From: an uncultured Methanobrevibacter sp.
Lineage (GTDB): Archaea; Methanobacteriota; Methanobacteria; Methanobacteriales; Methanobacteriaceae
Direction of reading: 5' to 3'
Length of the DNA stretch: 42,127 nucleotides
Assembly (NCBI RefSeq): GCF_946404245.1
Contig: NZ_CAMJCX010000012.1
Location: 1 to 42,127, forward strand
Shown here: in pieces, positions 18,323 through 27,061 of the stretch
Numbering within the stretch: position 1 is the stretch's first letter
Layout: each line of letters opens with the position of its first letter
Position numbers and translations under genes: made by a program
The notes under the pieces: model-generated
What the model saw: the letters and a program-made list of their open reading frames with translations, nothing else
Told to the model about the DNA's origin: nothing
The model's database searches: none

Positions 18323-18919
18323 TTAAATCTCCAAATTAGTAAAGTTTTTCAAAATTTTTAATCCTGCCTTTCCACTTTTTTCGGGGTGAAACTGAGTGGA
18401 AAACAAATTGTTTTGTGATAGTGATGCAACCACATCTCCACCATATTCACAAACTCCTGCAACAATGCTTTCATCATCGGGAATTACATGATAAGAATGA
18501 ACGAAATAGAAAAATTCACCATCGATTCCTTCCAAAATTGGTGAATCATTAATAACTTTTAACCTGTTCCATCCCATGTGAGGTATTTTAACACCTTCCG
18601 GAAGCAATTCAACATGCCCTTTAAACAAGTCAAGTCCTTTAACACCTTTTGACTCTTCACTTGAACTCATGAGCACCTGCTGGCCAAGACAAATTCCTAA
18701 AAACGGTTTATTGTCATTGACATGCTCATTAATTACATCTTCAAACGGTTTTAGGTTTTCCATTGCGCTTCCGAACGCACCGACACCAGGCAATACCAGA
18801 TAATCACTGTCTGCAATGACCTGCTTATCATCGGTGATTTGATAATCTGCACCGATTTTTTTAAACCCATTGGAAATGCTTTTCAGATTTCCGCTTTTAT
18901 AATCAATAATTGTTATCAT
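18323..18919 (-). CDS. hisH: Imidazole glycerol phosphate synthase glutaminase subunit HisH
   Basis: HisH supplies ammonia from glutamine to HisF in histidine biosynthesis. The 198-residue class I amidotransferase has [15 protein letters not shown] at the start, [13 protein letters not shown], the nucleophile motif [27 protein letters not shown], and the His-Glu pair in [10 protein letters not shown]. The ATG at 18919 overlaps the cfbD stop by 4 bases (ATGA), and GGTGG lies upstream; a longer frame to 18931 is not needed. hisF is not adjacent. The gene sits between a coenzyme F430 gene and an AIR-synthase-like gene, an unusual place for hisH. Confidence 0.94.
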   Translation of the reverse strand: MITIIDYKSGNLKSISNGFKKIGADYQITDDKQVIADSDYLVLPGVGAFGSAMENLKPFEDVINEHVNDNKPFLGICLGQQVLMSSSEESKGVKGLDLFKGHVELLPEGVKIPHMGWNRLKVINDSPILEGIDGEFFYFVHSYHVIPDDESIVAGVCEYGGDVVASLSQNNLFSTQFHPEKSGKAGLKILKNFTNLEI

Positions 18920-20001
18920 TCGTTTAACCACCCAATAACTGCTCTAATCATTTCACCAAAGTCTGAAAATACTATTTCATCTACTCCTAAAGTTTTTGAG
19001 TGAGCATCGAGCTCTGCAACAACATGGTCATATCCTAACTCCCTTAAAGGTTCCACCAGACGTGGACCATCTGTCACTGCAATTGACTCAGTATCAAAGT
19101 CTTCAATTGGAAACGCGTGAGGAACACCGAATACAACAATCAAGTCCAAGTCCTTATCTTTCAAGTATTCTGCAGCATTATTTCCGGTGATAGGATACTC
19201 ATCAAGACCCCCAGTGATGAAATCCGGTTCCATATCCAATTGCTCTTTAATGTTTACCGCATGCTGCCTGATTCTTGGAAGTCCAATATTTTCATCGAGA
19301 TTGGCTACAAAAATAGGCTTGTTTTCAGGATTGATTTCATTATAGTCAAAATTGACAATATCTGCAAATAAGTATGATGTTTCCTTTTTAACATTTAAAA
19401 CGAATGCCACTTTTTTATTGTCTTTTAAGGCATTTACAACAATTTTTGCAACTTTTTCCTTTGAGTCTCCGAAGTTTGGTTTGATATATTTTCCCTGTGC
19501 CATTCCACGGGTCTTTTCAACTTCGGTTGCCTTTTCCAGCATTTCAATTTGCCTGTCTGATTCTTCGCGAGGAATCACGCCGGCTTCAACTGCCGCATCC
19601 AATGCCATGATTGCCCCAACGGTATTGTCTCCTTCACCTGATCCCCCATGAGATTCGACAGGTATTACTGTGCATGGCAAATCTGCAGTTTCGATTGCAT
19701 CTTTTAAATCCTCACCAATAATCATACTTGCACAGGTCCCTGCAATTCCCATTAATTTGGGTTCAAATTCATCATAGGCTTCAATTAATGTGTCAACCAG
19801 CTTTTCACCGGCCCCCAATATAAAATCGTTTTCAGACATTCCAGTAGTTACAACACGAACTCCATCGCTTTCTAAAAGCCTTGCTGTCCTAAAACAGCAC
19901 CCTGTAGGCCCATGCATAACAATAACATCAACATTCATATCTCTTAATGTGTAAAGAGTTGCGGCAATCGGACTTGGTCTTGGATGTATAATTTTTATCA
20001 A
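18916..20001 (-). CDS. cfbD: Ni-sirohydrochlorin a,c-diamide reductive cyclase, NifD-like subunit
   Basis: CfbD, with the NifH-like CfbC, catalyses the six-electron reduction and lactam ring closure of Ni-sirohydrochlorin a,c-diamide on the way to coenzyme F430, the nickel cofactor of methyl-coenzyme M reductase. The 361-residue protein has the diagnostic [17 protein letters not shown] start and the cluster-ligand region [13 protein letters not shown] (Cys35, Cys36). A second ligand sits in [10 protein letters not shown] (Cys90), followed by [13 protein letters not shown]. This marks the organism as a methanogen or close relative. cfbC is not in the window. It is the first gene of the cfbD-hisH-AIR-synthase-like operon and diverges from the C_GCAxxG-type gene. 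Confidence 0.93.
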   Translation of the reverse strand: MIKIIHPRPSPIAATLYTLRDMNVDVIVMHGPTGCCFRTARLLESDGVRVVTTGMSENDFILGAGEKLVDTLIEAYDEFEPKLMGIAGTCASMIIGEDLKDAIETADLPCTVIPVESHGGSGEGDNTVGAIMALDAAVEAGVIPREESDRQIEMLEKATEVEKTRGMAQGKYIKPNFGDSKEKVAKIVVNALKDNKKVAFVLNVKKETSYLFADIVNFDYNEINPENKPIFVANLDENIGLPRIRQHAVNIKEQLDMEPDFITGGLDEYPITGNNAAEYLKDKDLDLIVVFGVPHAFPIEDFDTESIAVTDGPRLVEPLRELGYDHVVAELDAHSKTLGVDEIVFSDFGEMIRAVIGWLNE

Positions 20002-20068
20002 CTCACAAAATTTAATAAATAAATATTTTAAATTCGTTATTAATATAATTATTTAAGGAGATTGCATT

Positions 20069-20467
20069 ATGAAACTTGACAAACAAATTCTAGAAGAGAA
20101 AATTCGCGAATACAGGACTTTCAAAAGTTGTTCTGAGTCAACCTTAATGGGACTTTGTGAAACAACAGAAGCAGACATTACACAAAAAGAAATGGTCAAA
20201 TTAGCCTGTGGATTTGCAGGCGGAATGGGTGGAACATTTGATGAAGGAACCTGCGGTGCTGTAACAGGCGCATTGATGGCGAACGGAATAATTAATGACG
20301 ACCCTGCTGAAATAAAAGCAAACGCAAAAGAAATATTCAATGCATTCAAGGAAGAATACGGCACAGTGCGCTGCGATATCATAAGTAAAAACGGAGAAGA
20401 CAAATCCCCTTGTGTCGACTGCTGCGTATTCATCGCAAACAAAGTAGCTGACTTGCTGGATAAATAA
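20069..20467 (+). CDS. C_GCAxxG_C_C-type redox-active cysteine protein
   Basis: A small (132 residues) cysteine-rich soluble protein of the kind annotated as C_GCAxxG_C_C family. Eight cysteines are visible, including SCSESTLMGLCE near the start, GTCGAVTGALMANG in the position of the GCAxxG motif, and a C-terminal SPCVDCCVFIANKVADL. The motif is degenerate (CGAVTG for GCAxxG). Family members are thought to bind a metal or to be redox-active, with no settled function. AAGGAG precedes ATG 20069. It is divergent from cfbD and convergent with the MATE gene. Confidence 0.85.
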   Translation: MKLDKQILEEKIREYRTFKSCSESTLMGLCETTEADITQKEMVKLACGFAGGMGGTFDEGTCGAVTGALMANGIINDDPAEIKANAKEIFNAFKEEYGTVRCDIISKNGEDKSPCVDCCVFIANKVADLLDK

Positions 20468-20497
20468 TTACTCCCTATTTTTCTTTTTTTTCAAAAA

Positions 20498-21859
20498 TTA
20501 ATTTAAAGTGGTTTTTAGCTTTTTAATTGTGTATCTAGCATAACTATAGTTTAGAATAGATGCTAAAATCCTACCAACAGCCAAACCAGTCCAGATACCT
20601 ATTAATCCCCAGCCAAATACTATTCCAAACAGGTAAGTGCAACTAACTGTAAATATTACTTCCCTTATAATTGTCCAGCAAAGACTTGTGGTTCCACGAC
20701 CAATTCCCTGATAGAAAAAGCTTGAAGGCATTCCAATACCCACCAAAAGCAAACCAAATGATGCAATTCTTAAAAAATTTGTAATTTCAGGAATCAGAGG
20801 AGCTGTTTCAGGAGTATAAGCAAATATCAATGATAACTGAGGTGCAAATATTACTAAAATAAGCATTATAACCAGTGCAATTGCTGTTGCAAATTTTGTA
20901 CCGAATTTGTGAGTTCTGTTAAGATAATCCCAGTTTTTAGCCCCGAATGCACTGCCACTAACGGCTGCAACTGCACTACCTATTGCAGTTAAAGGCATTA
21001 TTCCAAATAAGTATAACCTTTGACCGGATGTAAATGCTGCAATACCATATTCTCCACCTATTGATGAAATAAACATGAGATATAAACTCATTGCAATTGA
21101 CATCATCAGCATATCCAGAGAAGAAGGAATTCCAACTTTTAAGATATCACGGGCTATTTCAGATTCAAATTTGAAGTTCTTAAAGGTTACATTAACATAA
21201 GTGTCCTTCTTGATTAAAATCCAATACATGATAACACAAGCGGAACCAACGGAACTTACAATGGTTGCAAGAGAAGCACCTGCTGAACCCAAATTCAAGA
21301 CATAAATGAACAGGGGATCCAAAACGAAATTTAAAACAACAGAGACAATCATTGCATACATTGCCCTTTTCATATCACCTTCACCACGAAGAACACCGCT
21401 TCCCCCATTAGCAAATATGAAAGCGAACAAACCTAAAAACAATGGAGTACCATACTTAATACCCTCAACCAATGACTGACCGCTTGCACCATATGTTTTA
21501 AGCAATGGCTCCTGAATTACGAGCAAAAGCACTGTTAATATTATGGAAGCTATTAAAAATATCAAAAGAGAGTGTGTTGCTGATTTGCTGGCTCCTTCAT
21601 GGTTTCTTGCACCAACTGCACGAGCAATACTGCTTGTTGCACCATTTCCAAGACCTACGCTAACACCATTCAAAATCATGAATATCGGTGTGACAAATCC
21701 TATTCCTGCAATAGCTGCCTGACCCAGTCCTGCCACCCAAATTCCGTCGACGATATTGTATGATGCTGTCAAAAGCATTGATATCATGATTGGAATTGCA
21801 AGTTTTCGAACTGCTATTTCAGGCTCTCCCCTCATCAATTCAACATTTTTATTAGCCAT
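20498..21859 (-). CDS. MATE family efflux transporter
   Basis: The 453-residue protein has 12 predicted membrane segments in two related halves. It shows MATE/DinF-type motifs: RKLAIPIMISMLLTASYNIVDGIWVAGLGQAAIAGIGF in TM1-2, SSIARAVGARNHEGAS after TM3, and the second-half copy PSSLDMLMMSIAMSL with SGSAFGAKN. These transporters export organic cations or drugs using Na+ or H+. ATG 21859 follows AAGGAG; an extended frame to 21892 includes this site and is rejected. A TATA-like AGTATATATC near 21905-21896 and concentric dyads at 21977-22082 lie upstream. The substrate is unknown. Confidence 0.93.
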   Translation of the reverse strand: MANKNVELMRGEPEIAVRKLAIPIMISMLLTASYNIVDGIWVAGLGQAAIAGIGFVTPIFMILNGVSVGLGNGATSSIARAVGARNHEGASKSATHSLLIFLIASIILTVLLLVIQEPLLKTYGASGQSLVEGIKYGTPLFLGLFAFIFANGGSGVLRGEGDMKRAMYAMIVSVVLNFVLDPLFIYVLNLGSAGASLATIVSSVGSACVIMYWILIKKDTYVNVTFKNFKFESEIARDILKVGIPSSLDMLMMSIAMSLYLMFISSIGGEYGIAAFTSGQRLYLFGIMPLTAIGSAVAAVSGSAFGAKNWDYLNRTHKFGTKFATAIALVIMLILVIFAPQLSLIFAYTPETAPLIPEITNFLRIASFGLLLVGIGMPSSFFYQGIGRGTTSLCWTIIREVIFTVSCTYLFGIVFGWGLIGIWTGLAVGRILASILNYSYARYTIKKLKTTLN

Positions 21860-21976
21860 TAAAATCTCCTTATTAATCATTTGATTTTTCACAGATATAT
21901 ACTATCACAAAATATTGAAGATGGAATTTATTAAATGTTATTGAACTGGAAAATATTGAATAATTTTAACCGACAT

Positions 21977-22082
21977 TGACATTAACGGCGAGCATTTTGA
22001 AAATTAAATATAAATAAAAATTAGGATATATATCCTCAAAAGAAAACCAGCTGAAAAACGTGAATGTCAAATGTTAATGTCA
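21977..22082. promoter_or_regulatory. Concentric dyad-symmetric region upstream of the MATE gene
   Basis: TGACATTAAC (21977-21986) and its exact reverse complement GTTAATGTCA (22073-22082) are arranged around the perfect 14-base palindrome AGGATATATATCCT (22023-22036). Both dyads share the same centre, 22029.5. Further GACATT/AATGTC half-sites lie at 21972-21977 and 22063-22068. No gene is seen in 21860-22146 apart from this and the terminator next to it. An operator for a dimeric or tetrameric regulator is inferred. Confidence 0.4.
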
Positions 22083-22091
22083 CAATACATT

Positions 22092-22133
22092 AAAAAAAAT
22101 CTCAGAAGTGCAAAACCTTTGGAAATGCACTTC
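22092..22133 (-). terminator. Hairpin-plus-T-run terminator of the small membrane protein gene
   Basis: The 8-base perfect arms GAAGTGCA (22105-22112) and TGCACTTC (22126-22133) lie just downstream of the stop at 22147. On the minus strand they are followed by eight T (complement of 22092-22099). This looks like a classic intrinsic terminator for the 22147-22975 transcript. Confidence 0.65.
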
Positions 22134-22146
22134 AAAATCTAATCAC

Positions 22147-22386
22147 TTATTGCATACCCATTCCTAAGAATGCAAGACCCATAGTTGCAGAAATTATAAA
22201 GAACAAAATGATAAATGCTACAAGTGACAAGATCATTATAATTTTAGAGTGTAAATTGACAAATGAATCTTCTTTTTTCCAAAGATACAAAATTAACCCA
22301 TATACGAAACCTAACGGGAATCCTTGGAAAATAGCAAGAATATATCCTATAATTACTAAAATCAAGTTAGTGTTATCTTCAGCCAT
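22147..22386 (-). CDS. Small two-span membrane protein, unknown function
   Basis: A 79-residue protein with two hydrophobic spans (about residues 7-36 and 46-72) joined by a charged loop (WKKEDSFVNLHSK). It has a methionine- and glycine-rich end. The family is not recognised. AGGAGGTGA, an unusually complete Shine-Dalgarno site, precedes ATG 22386, so it is probably well translated. It lies 35 bases downstream of the DUF2115 gene and has its own terminator-like hairpin. Confidence 0.75.
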   Translation of the reverse strand: MAEDNTNLILVIIGYILAIFQGFPLGFVYGLILYLWKKEDSFVNLHSKIIMILSLVAFIILFFIISATMGLAFLGMGMQ

Positions 22387-22420
22387 CTTTTTCACCTCCT
22401 AAACATTTAATACCCATTAT

Positions 22421-22975
22421 TTAAAAATCCAATTGTTCTGCAATGCACATTTTACATACAGCATTTGGAGACTCCAGATTTGCATCCTTAACAGGACAAT
22501 AGAATTTTCCGTCATGCTCTTCAACATATAATGAGCCAGGAAACGGAGTACCAACCGGATGAATCGGTTCTTCAAGTATGAAAGTAGTGTAAATGGAAAT
22601 TATTCCATAAATTAAAGGAAACTTTGTTTTAGAAGTTACCGATTCGTTGATATGATATGATTTTAATGTAGCAATTGCATCAATGAACTCCTCTTTATCA
22701 ATGTCATGATCATAGGAGTTATTGTCACTGTGTACGTCCTTAATACGACCTAAAAAGTATTTTACGTAAACACCATGACTTTTATGCTTGTAATTCTCCT
22801 GGACATATTTGTTCTCTTCAATCATCTCAGCATTAACGGCCATCAAATCAAATACAGAGATAGTGCCAGAATATTTCTTTAAAATATCCAGAACAGAGTC
22901 TGTAGAAATGCTTTCCTCATTTGAAACGACATTTGAAAAATCATCATACATCCTTAAAGAGTCATTCATAAACAT
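22421..22975 (-). CDS. DUF2115 / UPF0305 family protein
   Basis: The C-terminal half carries the signature of this methanogen-restricted family: HPVGTPFPGSLYVEEHDGKFYCPVKDANLESPNAVCKMCIAEQ. Its cysteines (one in YCPVK, then C-x2-C) could bind a metal or cluster. The N-terminal part is charged and probably helical. At 184 residues it has a normal family length. The function of the family is not known. The ATG at 22975 (an alternative ATG lies two codons on) has no clear binding site. It follows the SLC13-type permease gene by 30 bases on the same strand. Confidence 0.88.
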   Translation of the reverse strand: MFMNDSLRMYDDFSNVVSNEESISTDSVLDILKKYSGTISVFDLMAVNAEMIEENKYVQENYKHKSHGVYVKYFLGRIKDVHSDNNSYDHDIDKEEFIDAIATLKSYHINESVTSKTKFPLIYGIISIYTTFILEEPIHPVGTPFPGSLYVEEHDGKFYCPVKDANLESPNAVCKMCIAEQLDF

Positions 22976-23005
22976 AATATTGAACTTGAAAAATTAAATA
23001 GTTTT

Positions 23006-24010
23006 CTAATTAAGTAAAAAATATGTAACAGATAATATAATCAGTAAAATAACATTTAAAACTGTAAATATCAACAGATATCTGGTTTTAAACTGCCCAC
23101 ATTCCTTTGCAAGAATTTTATATGAAATCAGATTAGCCATGGAGGCAATGAGTGTTCCGAATCCCCCAATATTGATTCCAACTATAATCGCTTCATAATT
23201 ACTGCTGAAACCACTAAGTAGAATGGCCGCAGGAACATTAGAAATTACTTGAGATGCAATGACTCCCCATAAAACCTCATTACCAATAATAAACTGCCTA
23301 AACAAAGAATTGAAAAACGAAATGTTTTCAAGATTGCCTATTAAAATAAATAAAGTGATGAAAGTTAAAAGCAAATAATAATCAACACCACATAAGACCT
23401 TTTTCAAAAAGTTTTTAGTATCAACAGTAATTTCAGACATCTTTGGCAAATAAATACTCTCTCTTGGAATTAGAAACAATAGAATTGCTAAAAATACCAA
23501 TGATACTGCAATATACGGCAAAAGTATTAGGAAAAATGATTCAAATGGAATATTGGATACGGTAAACATCACGATATTGTGCGGGGCGCCAATAGGAAGA
23601 ACCATACACCCAACATTGGCTGCAATGGTCTGGAGAGAAACTGTCAAAATTACTAAATCCAATCTACCAACCTTATTTAGGGCCAATATTGCAAATGGAA
23701 CAAAAATTATCAGTGAAACATCATTTGTTATAAATATTGAGCTTAAAAAGCAGGCAAACACCAAAACCAAAACAAGCTGACAGGTGTTGGAAATTTTGGA
23801 CAATAATTTCCTGACCACCATCTCAAAAATTGACAAGTTTTTAAGAATTTCGACAATAATCATTATTGCAAAAAGCAGCAGTATTGTATCCCAGTTGATA
23901 TAATTTAAGTAATTAACATTCGGTTGTACAAAAAAACAGGAAATAAACGCTAAAATTAATGATATTGAAAATACAGTTTCGTTTTTAAAAAAATCAATAA
24001 CTTTAGCCAT
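23006..24010 (-). CDS. SLC13/ArsB-type anion permease
   Basis: A 334-residue integral membrane protein with about ten hydrophobic segments in the ion-transporter superfamily pattern (SLC13, CitMHS, ArsB). The most telling stretches are FACFLSSIFITNDVSLIIFVPFA, with the hairpin Asn-Asp, and TIAANVGCMVLPIGAPHNIVMF; their second-half counterparts are ASQVISNVPAAILLSGFS and GINIGGFGTLIASMANLIS. The half-motifs S-N-V-P-A and G-T-L-I-A are typical. The substrate is unknown: a dicarboxylate, sulfate or arsenite are possible. It is shorter than many relatives (about 400 or more residues). ATG 24010 follows the TIGR04076 stop, with GATTGAT upstream. Confidence 0.85.
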   Translation of the reverse strand: MAKVIDFFKNETVFSISLILAFISCFFVQPNVNYLNYINWDTILLLFAIMIIVEILKNLSIFEMVVRKLLSKISNTCQLVLVLVFACFLSSIFITNDVSLIIFVPFAILALNKVGRLDLVILTVSLQTIAANVGCMVLPIGAPHNIVMFTVSNIPFESFFLILLPYIAVSLVFLAILLFLIPRESIYLPKMSEITVDTKNFLKKVLCGVDYYLLLTFITLFILIGNLENISFFNSLFRQFIIGNEVLWGVIASQVISNVPAAILLSGFSSNYEAIIVGINIGGFGTLIASMANLISYKILAKECGQFKTRYLLIFTVLNVILLIILSVTYFLLN

Positions 24011-24018
24011 AATATCAA

Positions 24019-24333
24019 TCAATCTGCATCTTCATCCATTGTTTCCAAAAGAAAGCTTACAGGCCTGAAACCGTCATTGCAGGATATCATTGCTGATTTT
24101 TTGTTCTTCATCCATCCGCCATAGAAATCCTCTGCACCATTGGCCAAACCCATTACAAAAGCAGATAAACTTTCCCATGCACTGTCACAGAATCCTTCAG
24201 GCTTTTGCCATCCGTTTGCAATGAAAATCTGACCTTCCTCAACATCACACTCATGTTCCAACGGATTTTCATATTCTTCAATCAAATCATCGTGCCTTAC
24301 CTTTCTCATGACAGTAATCTTTACCTTTTTCAT
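24019..24333 (-). CDS. TIGR04076 family protein
   Basis: A 104-residue protein of the widespread but uncharacterised TIGR04076 family. It starts with VKITVMRKVRHDDLIEEYEN, continues with CDVEEGQIFIA, and has the signature KPEGFCDSAWESLSAFVMGLANG, ending with SCNDGFRPVSFLLE. Conserved Cys residues suggest a metal or redox role, but nothing is proven. It overlaps the SAP-domain gene stop by 4 bases (ATGA) and is followed by the permease 8 bases later, so the three form a tight operon. Confidence 0.85.
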   Translation of the reverse strand: MKKVKITVMRKVRHDDLIEEYENPLEHECDVEEGQIFIANGWQKPEGFCDSAWESLSAFVMGLANGAEDFYGGWMKNKKSAMISCNDGFRPVSFLLETMDEDAD

Positions 24334-24890
24334 CGCAATGCCTCCAAATCACTTTCCTCATACTTGTTATGACCTTTAATAGATTTTTTGTATTTCCAAC
24401 ATTTAATAGCATCATCCAAGGACCTGCCATCATTGTTTTCAAAGAAATCCCTAATATATTGATTGTATTGAAATTGTTTATCTATTTTGGTTTTCTCACC
24501 CGAATTTTGAATTTCAAAATATGCCTCAATAGCATCAGCATATGTTTTGTCGGGATTTGATTTTAACCATTTTTGAAACTTGACCTTGAACTTGAAGCCT
24601 TTACCGATTTCACGCTCAAAAAATGCCCTTTTATCTTCACTGCACTTGAAATTTTCACCGAGCTTTGAATCAAGTGAAATTTCAGATAAAGAATCATTGC
24701 GAATTTTTTTAACATGAACTTCTTTTAACTCTTCACCAGTAGCCAGATAATGAATAATCCTTTTTTCCAAATCCTGTTTTGATCCGCTTACATTTAAACC
24801 TTCGGCCCTGCAGAAATCTTTCAATTCCTCTTTTAAAAAATAGTAGTCCTTAAATTCCTCTGGATTTAAATTTCGAGTTAATTTAACCAT
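24330..24890 (-). CDS. SAP-domain protein (DUF6434-like)
   Basis: The first 50 residues hold a SAP-like helix-extended-helix motif (YFLKEELKDFCRAEGLNVSGSKQDLEKRIIHYLATG), a small fold that often binds DNA. A later charged region has two similar blocks, FQKWLKSNPDKTYADAIEAYFEI and IRDFFENNDGRSLDDAIKCWKYKK. These look like an internal duplication around a '(K)tyaDAI.aw' motif. The 186-residue protein resembles bacterial and archaeal SAP/DUF6434 cytoplasmic proteins of unknown role. It heads the operon with TIGR04076 and the permease. Confidence 0.8.
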   Translation of the reverse strand: MVKLTRNLNPEEFKDYYFLKEELKDFCRAEGLNVSGSKQDLEKRIIHYLATGEELKEVHVKKIRNDSLSEISLDSKLGENFKCSEDKRAFFEREIGKGFKFKVKFQKWLKSNPDKTYADAIEAYFEIQNSGEKTKIDKQFQYNQYIRDFFENNDGRSLDDAIKCWKYKKSIKGHNKYEESDLEALR

Positions 24891-24900
24891 GAAAATCTTA

Positions 24901-24930
24901 AAAATAAAAAAAGTAGAGGATTTAACCTCT
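24901..24930 (-). terminator. Short terminator overlapping the ychF stop codon
   Basis: On the minus strand AGAGG (24930-24926) pairs with CCTCT (24919-24915) around TTAAAT, which contains the ychF stop. Seven T and then five T follow (complement of 24901-24912). The stem is only 5 bases, so the T-runs are the stronger signal. Confidence 0.45.
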
Positions 24931-26112
24931 TGTTACAATACTGATAATGTCTCCGTCCTGAAGCTCATAATCACTGGCTACACGCATGTTTTTTCTTGCA
25001 TCGACAGCATGCATGAACTTGTCACCGATATCGGTGTGGACGATATAAGCCAATTCCTTAGGTGTTGAACCTTTAGGAACTAAAAATCCGTCAGGAAGGA
25101 CATTGCCCTTTTGGTCAGTGTATTTGTTTTCATCCTGAACAGGATAGACAACAATTTGGTCGAGCAAGTCGAATATAGCATAGTTTAAAGCATCCTGAAC
25201 ACCGGTGCTTCCATATACATCCAAAATGTTTGTCTGAATATATTCCAAACCATTGCGTTGAGCATCGGACAATTCTTCAGGTTTCAAGATTTCAAAATGG
25301 TCTTCACCAGATATGTAACTGATTAATCCACTTTCTGCCGCCTTTACAAGTGCAAGTTCTGAACCTGCAGAAGTTGGAATTACATTCGGATATTTTTCCT
25401 TGATTCTTTTGATGTTTTCAGCGGAAGTAGGCAAGTCAGCCTTGTTTGCAATAATCATCATAGGTTTTGCAATGTGTAAAATGTTACGGGTTAACTCAAT
25501 TAAGTCTTCCTCTTCCCATTTATTGTAATCAGGTTCCACTGTTCTTTTAGCTTCGATAATATCCTCAATAGCTATTCCAGTACCTGAAAGTTGGTCAAAT
25601 AACACTTTTGAAATATCAAGGTGTTCTGCACCCACTTTTCTTATAAGTCTGACCCAATTTTTAGATAAAATTCCATACATCCACATTACTATCTCGTTTT
25701 CCAAGAATTCCAAATCTTCAAGTGGATCATGGCTTCCAGCATCAACAGGATTTCCTTCAAGATCTGTTGAACCTGATGCATCAATAACATTAATGAATAC
25801 TTTAGCTTGCATTAAATCATCTAAAAATTTATTACCTAATCCTTTTCCTTCATGCGCTCCAGGAACCAGTCCTGCAACATCTATCATTTCAATTGGAAGC
25901 AATCTTTTTCCATCGACACATATTGAGTTGTGCGGATTGCATGTCACACCTAACTCCTGACATGGGCAATCTTTAATTACATGAGCAACCGCTTTATTGG
26001 CATCAATTGTTGTGAATGGATAATTTGCCATTTCCACAGCAGATGCAGTTGCTGAATTGAAAAAAGATGATTTTCCTACATTTGGTTTTCCACAAACTGC
26101 AATTTGAAGCAT
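24922..26112 (-). CDS. ychF: YchF/Obg-like P-loop ATPase, archaeal type
   Basis: A translation-associated P-loop NTPase, 396 residues. G1 is [13 protein letters not shown] (about residues 6-18), the switch region has [11 protein letters not shown]3 is [21 protein letters not shown], the base-recognition site has [11 protein letters not shown], and a C-terminal TGS domain ends with [13 protein letters not shown]. The archaeal branch has the extra cysteine stretch [15 protein letters not shown]. YchF binds ribosomes and hydrolyses ATP rather than GTP. ATG 26112 follows GTGAT. It is divergent from the metallophosphoesterase gene and has a terminator-like hairpin at its stop. Confidence 0.94.
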   Translation of the reverse strand: MLQIAVCGKPNVGKSSFFNSATASAVEMANYPFTTIDANKAVAHVIKDCPCQELGVTCNPHNSICVDGKRLLPIEMIDVAGLVPGAHEGKGLGNKFLDDLMQAKVFINVIDASGSTDLEGNPVDAGSHDPLEDLEFLENEIVMWMYGILSKNWVRLIRKVGAEHLDISKVLFDQLSGTGIAIEDIIEAKRTVEPDYNKWEEEDLIELTRNILHIAKPMMIIANKADLPTSAENIKRIKEKYPNVIPTSAGSELALVKAAESGLISYISGEDHFEILKPEELSDAQRNGLEYIQTNILDVYGSTGVQDALNYAIFDLLDQIVVYPVQDENKYTDQKGNVLPDGFLVPKGSTPKELAYIVHTDIGDKFMHAVDARKNMRVASDYELQDGDIISIVTRG

Positions 26113-26191
26113 AATAATCACTTTATAAATAATAACATCTTAATTTATGTAATTGAAATTATAAATAGTTTCAGAAAGTAATGTAATAATA

Positions 26192-27061
26192 ATGAAAGAT
26201 GAAGATATTGAACGTCCACAGGCAATGAAAATTCGTCAGGGCATTCAGGATGCAATGACATATTCCCTACCGGACAAGAAATTTAATCCAAAAAATATTG
26301 ATTTAGTGGAAATTGACATTGAATTAGAGGATTTAGGCTGGAATTTCAACAATTTCAGGATTTTAAATCTAGCCGACATTCATTTGGGCCAATGGATCAA
26401 TCCAGAATATCTAAATGACTTAACCGACTATGTCAACACATTAAACATTGATTTGATAACCCTGACCGGAGATTACTTTTCATATGTTATTGAAGGGTAT
26501 GAAAAATCCCTGGAGGAATCCTTCAAGAAACTGCATGCCCCTTACGGCAAGGTAGGCGTTTTGGGAAATCACGACCATTGGATGAGCTCCAATAAAATAA
26601 GGGAAATCTTCAAAAATGCCAACATTGTTGACTTAAGCAATGATGTAATTACCCTTAAAAAAGATGGCGATTGTCTTAATATCTGCGGTGTTGACAGCTG
26701 CACAGTTTGTGCAGACAATTTAGATAAAGTAATTGCTAAAATGCCTAAAAACATTCCAAGCATTTTGCTTGCCCATGAACCGGATTTTGCAAAAGAGTCA
26801 TCACAAACCGGATTATTTGATTTGCAAATTTCAGGACATTCCCATGGTGGGCAATTTATCATCCCAAAATTTGAAACAACACCATTCAGAGGACCTAACT
26901 CAACAAAATATCCTGTTGGATTATACAAAGTCAGGAACATGATTCAATACACAAGCAAAGGGCTGGGAACCAATTCATTTAGAGTTAGAATTAACTGCAA
27001 ACCGGAAATAACTATCATTACATTAAAAACAACCAAAAAACATAAAATTGAGATAGAATGA
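26192..27061 (+). CDS. Calcineurin-like metallophosphoesterase
   Basis: The five metallophosphoesterase blocks are all visible in this 289-residue protein: LADIHLG (D-x-H), TGDYF (GD), LGNHDHW (GNHD), LLAHEPDF (H) and SGHSHGGQFIIP (GHxH). They bind a two-metal centre. It has no signal peptide or membrane span, unlike YkuE or LpxG relatives that it otherwise resembles; here the membrane part may be supplied by the next gene. A TATA-like TTATAAATA at 26159-26167 is about 27 bases from ATG 26192, and there is no binding site, so a leaderless mRNA is likely. It overlaps the next gene by 4 bases. Confidence 0.9.
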   Translation: MKDEDIERPQAMKIRQGIQDAMTYSLPDKKFNPKNIDLVEIDIELEDLGWNFNNFRILNLADIHLGQWINPEYLNDLTDYVNTLNIDLITLTGDYFSYVIEGYEKSLEESFKKLHAPYGKVGVLGNHDHWMSSNKIREIFKNANIVDLSNDVITLKKDGDCLNICGVDSCTVCADNLDKVIAKMPKNIPSILLAHEPDFAKESSQTGLFDLQISGHSHGGQFIIPKFETTPFRGPNSTKYPVGLYKVRNMIQYTSKGLGTNSFRVRINCKPEITIITLKTTKKHKIEIE

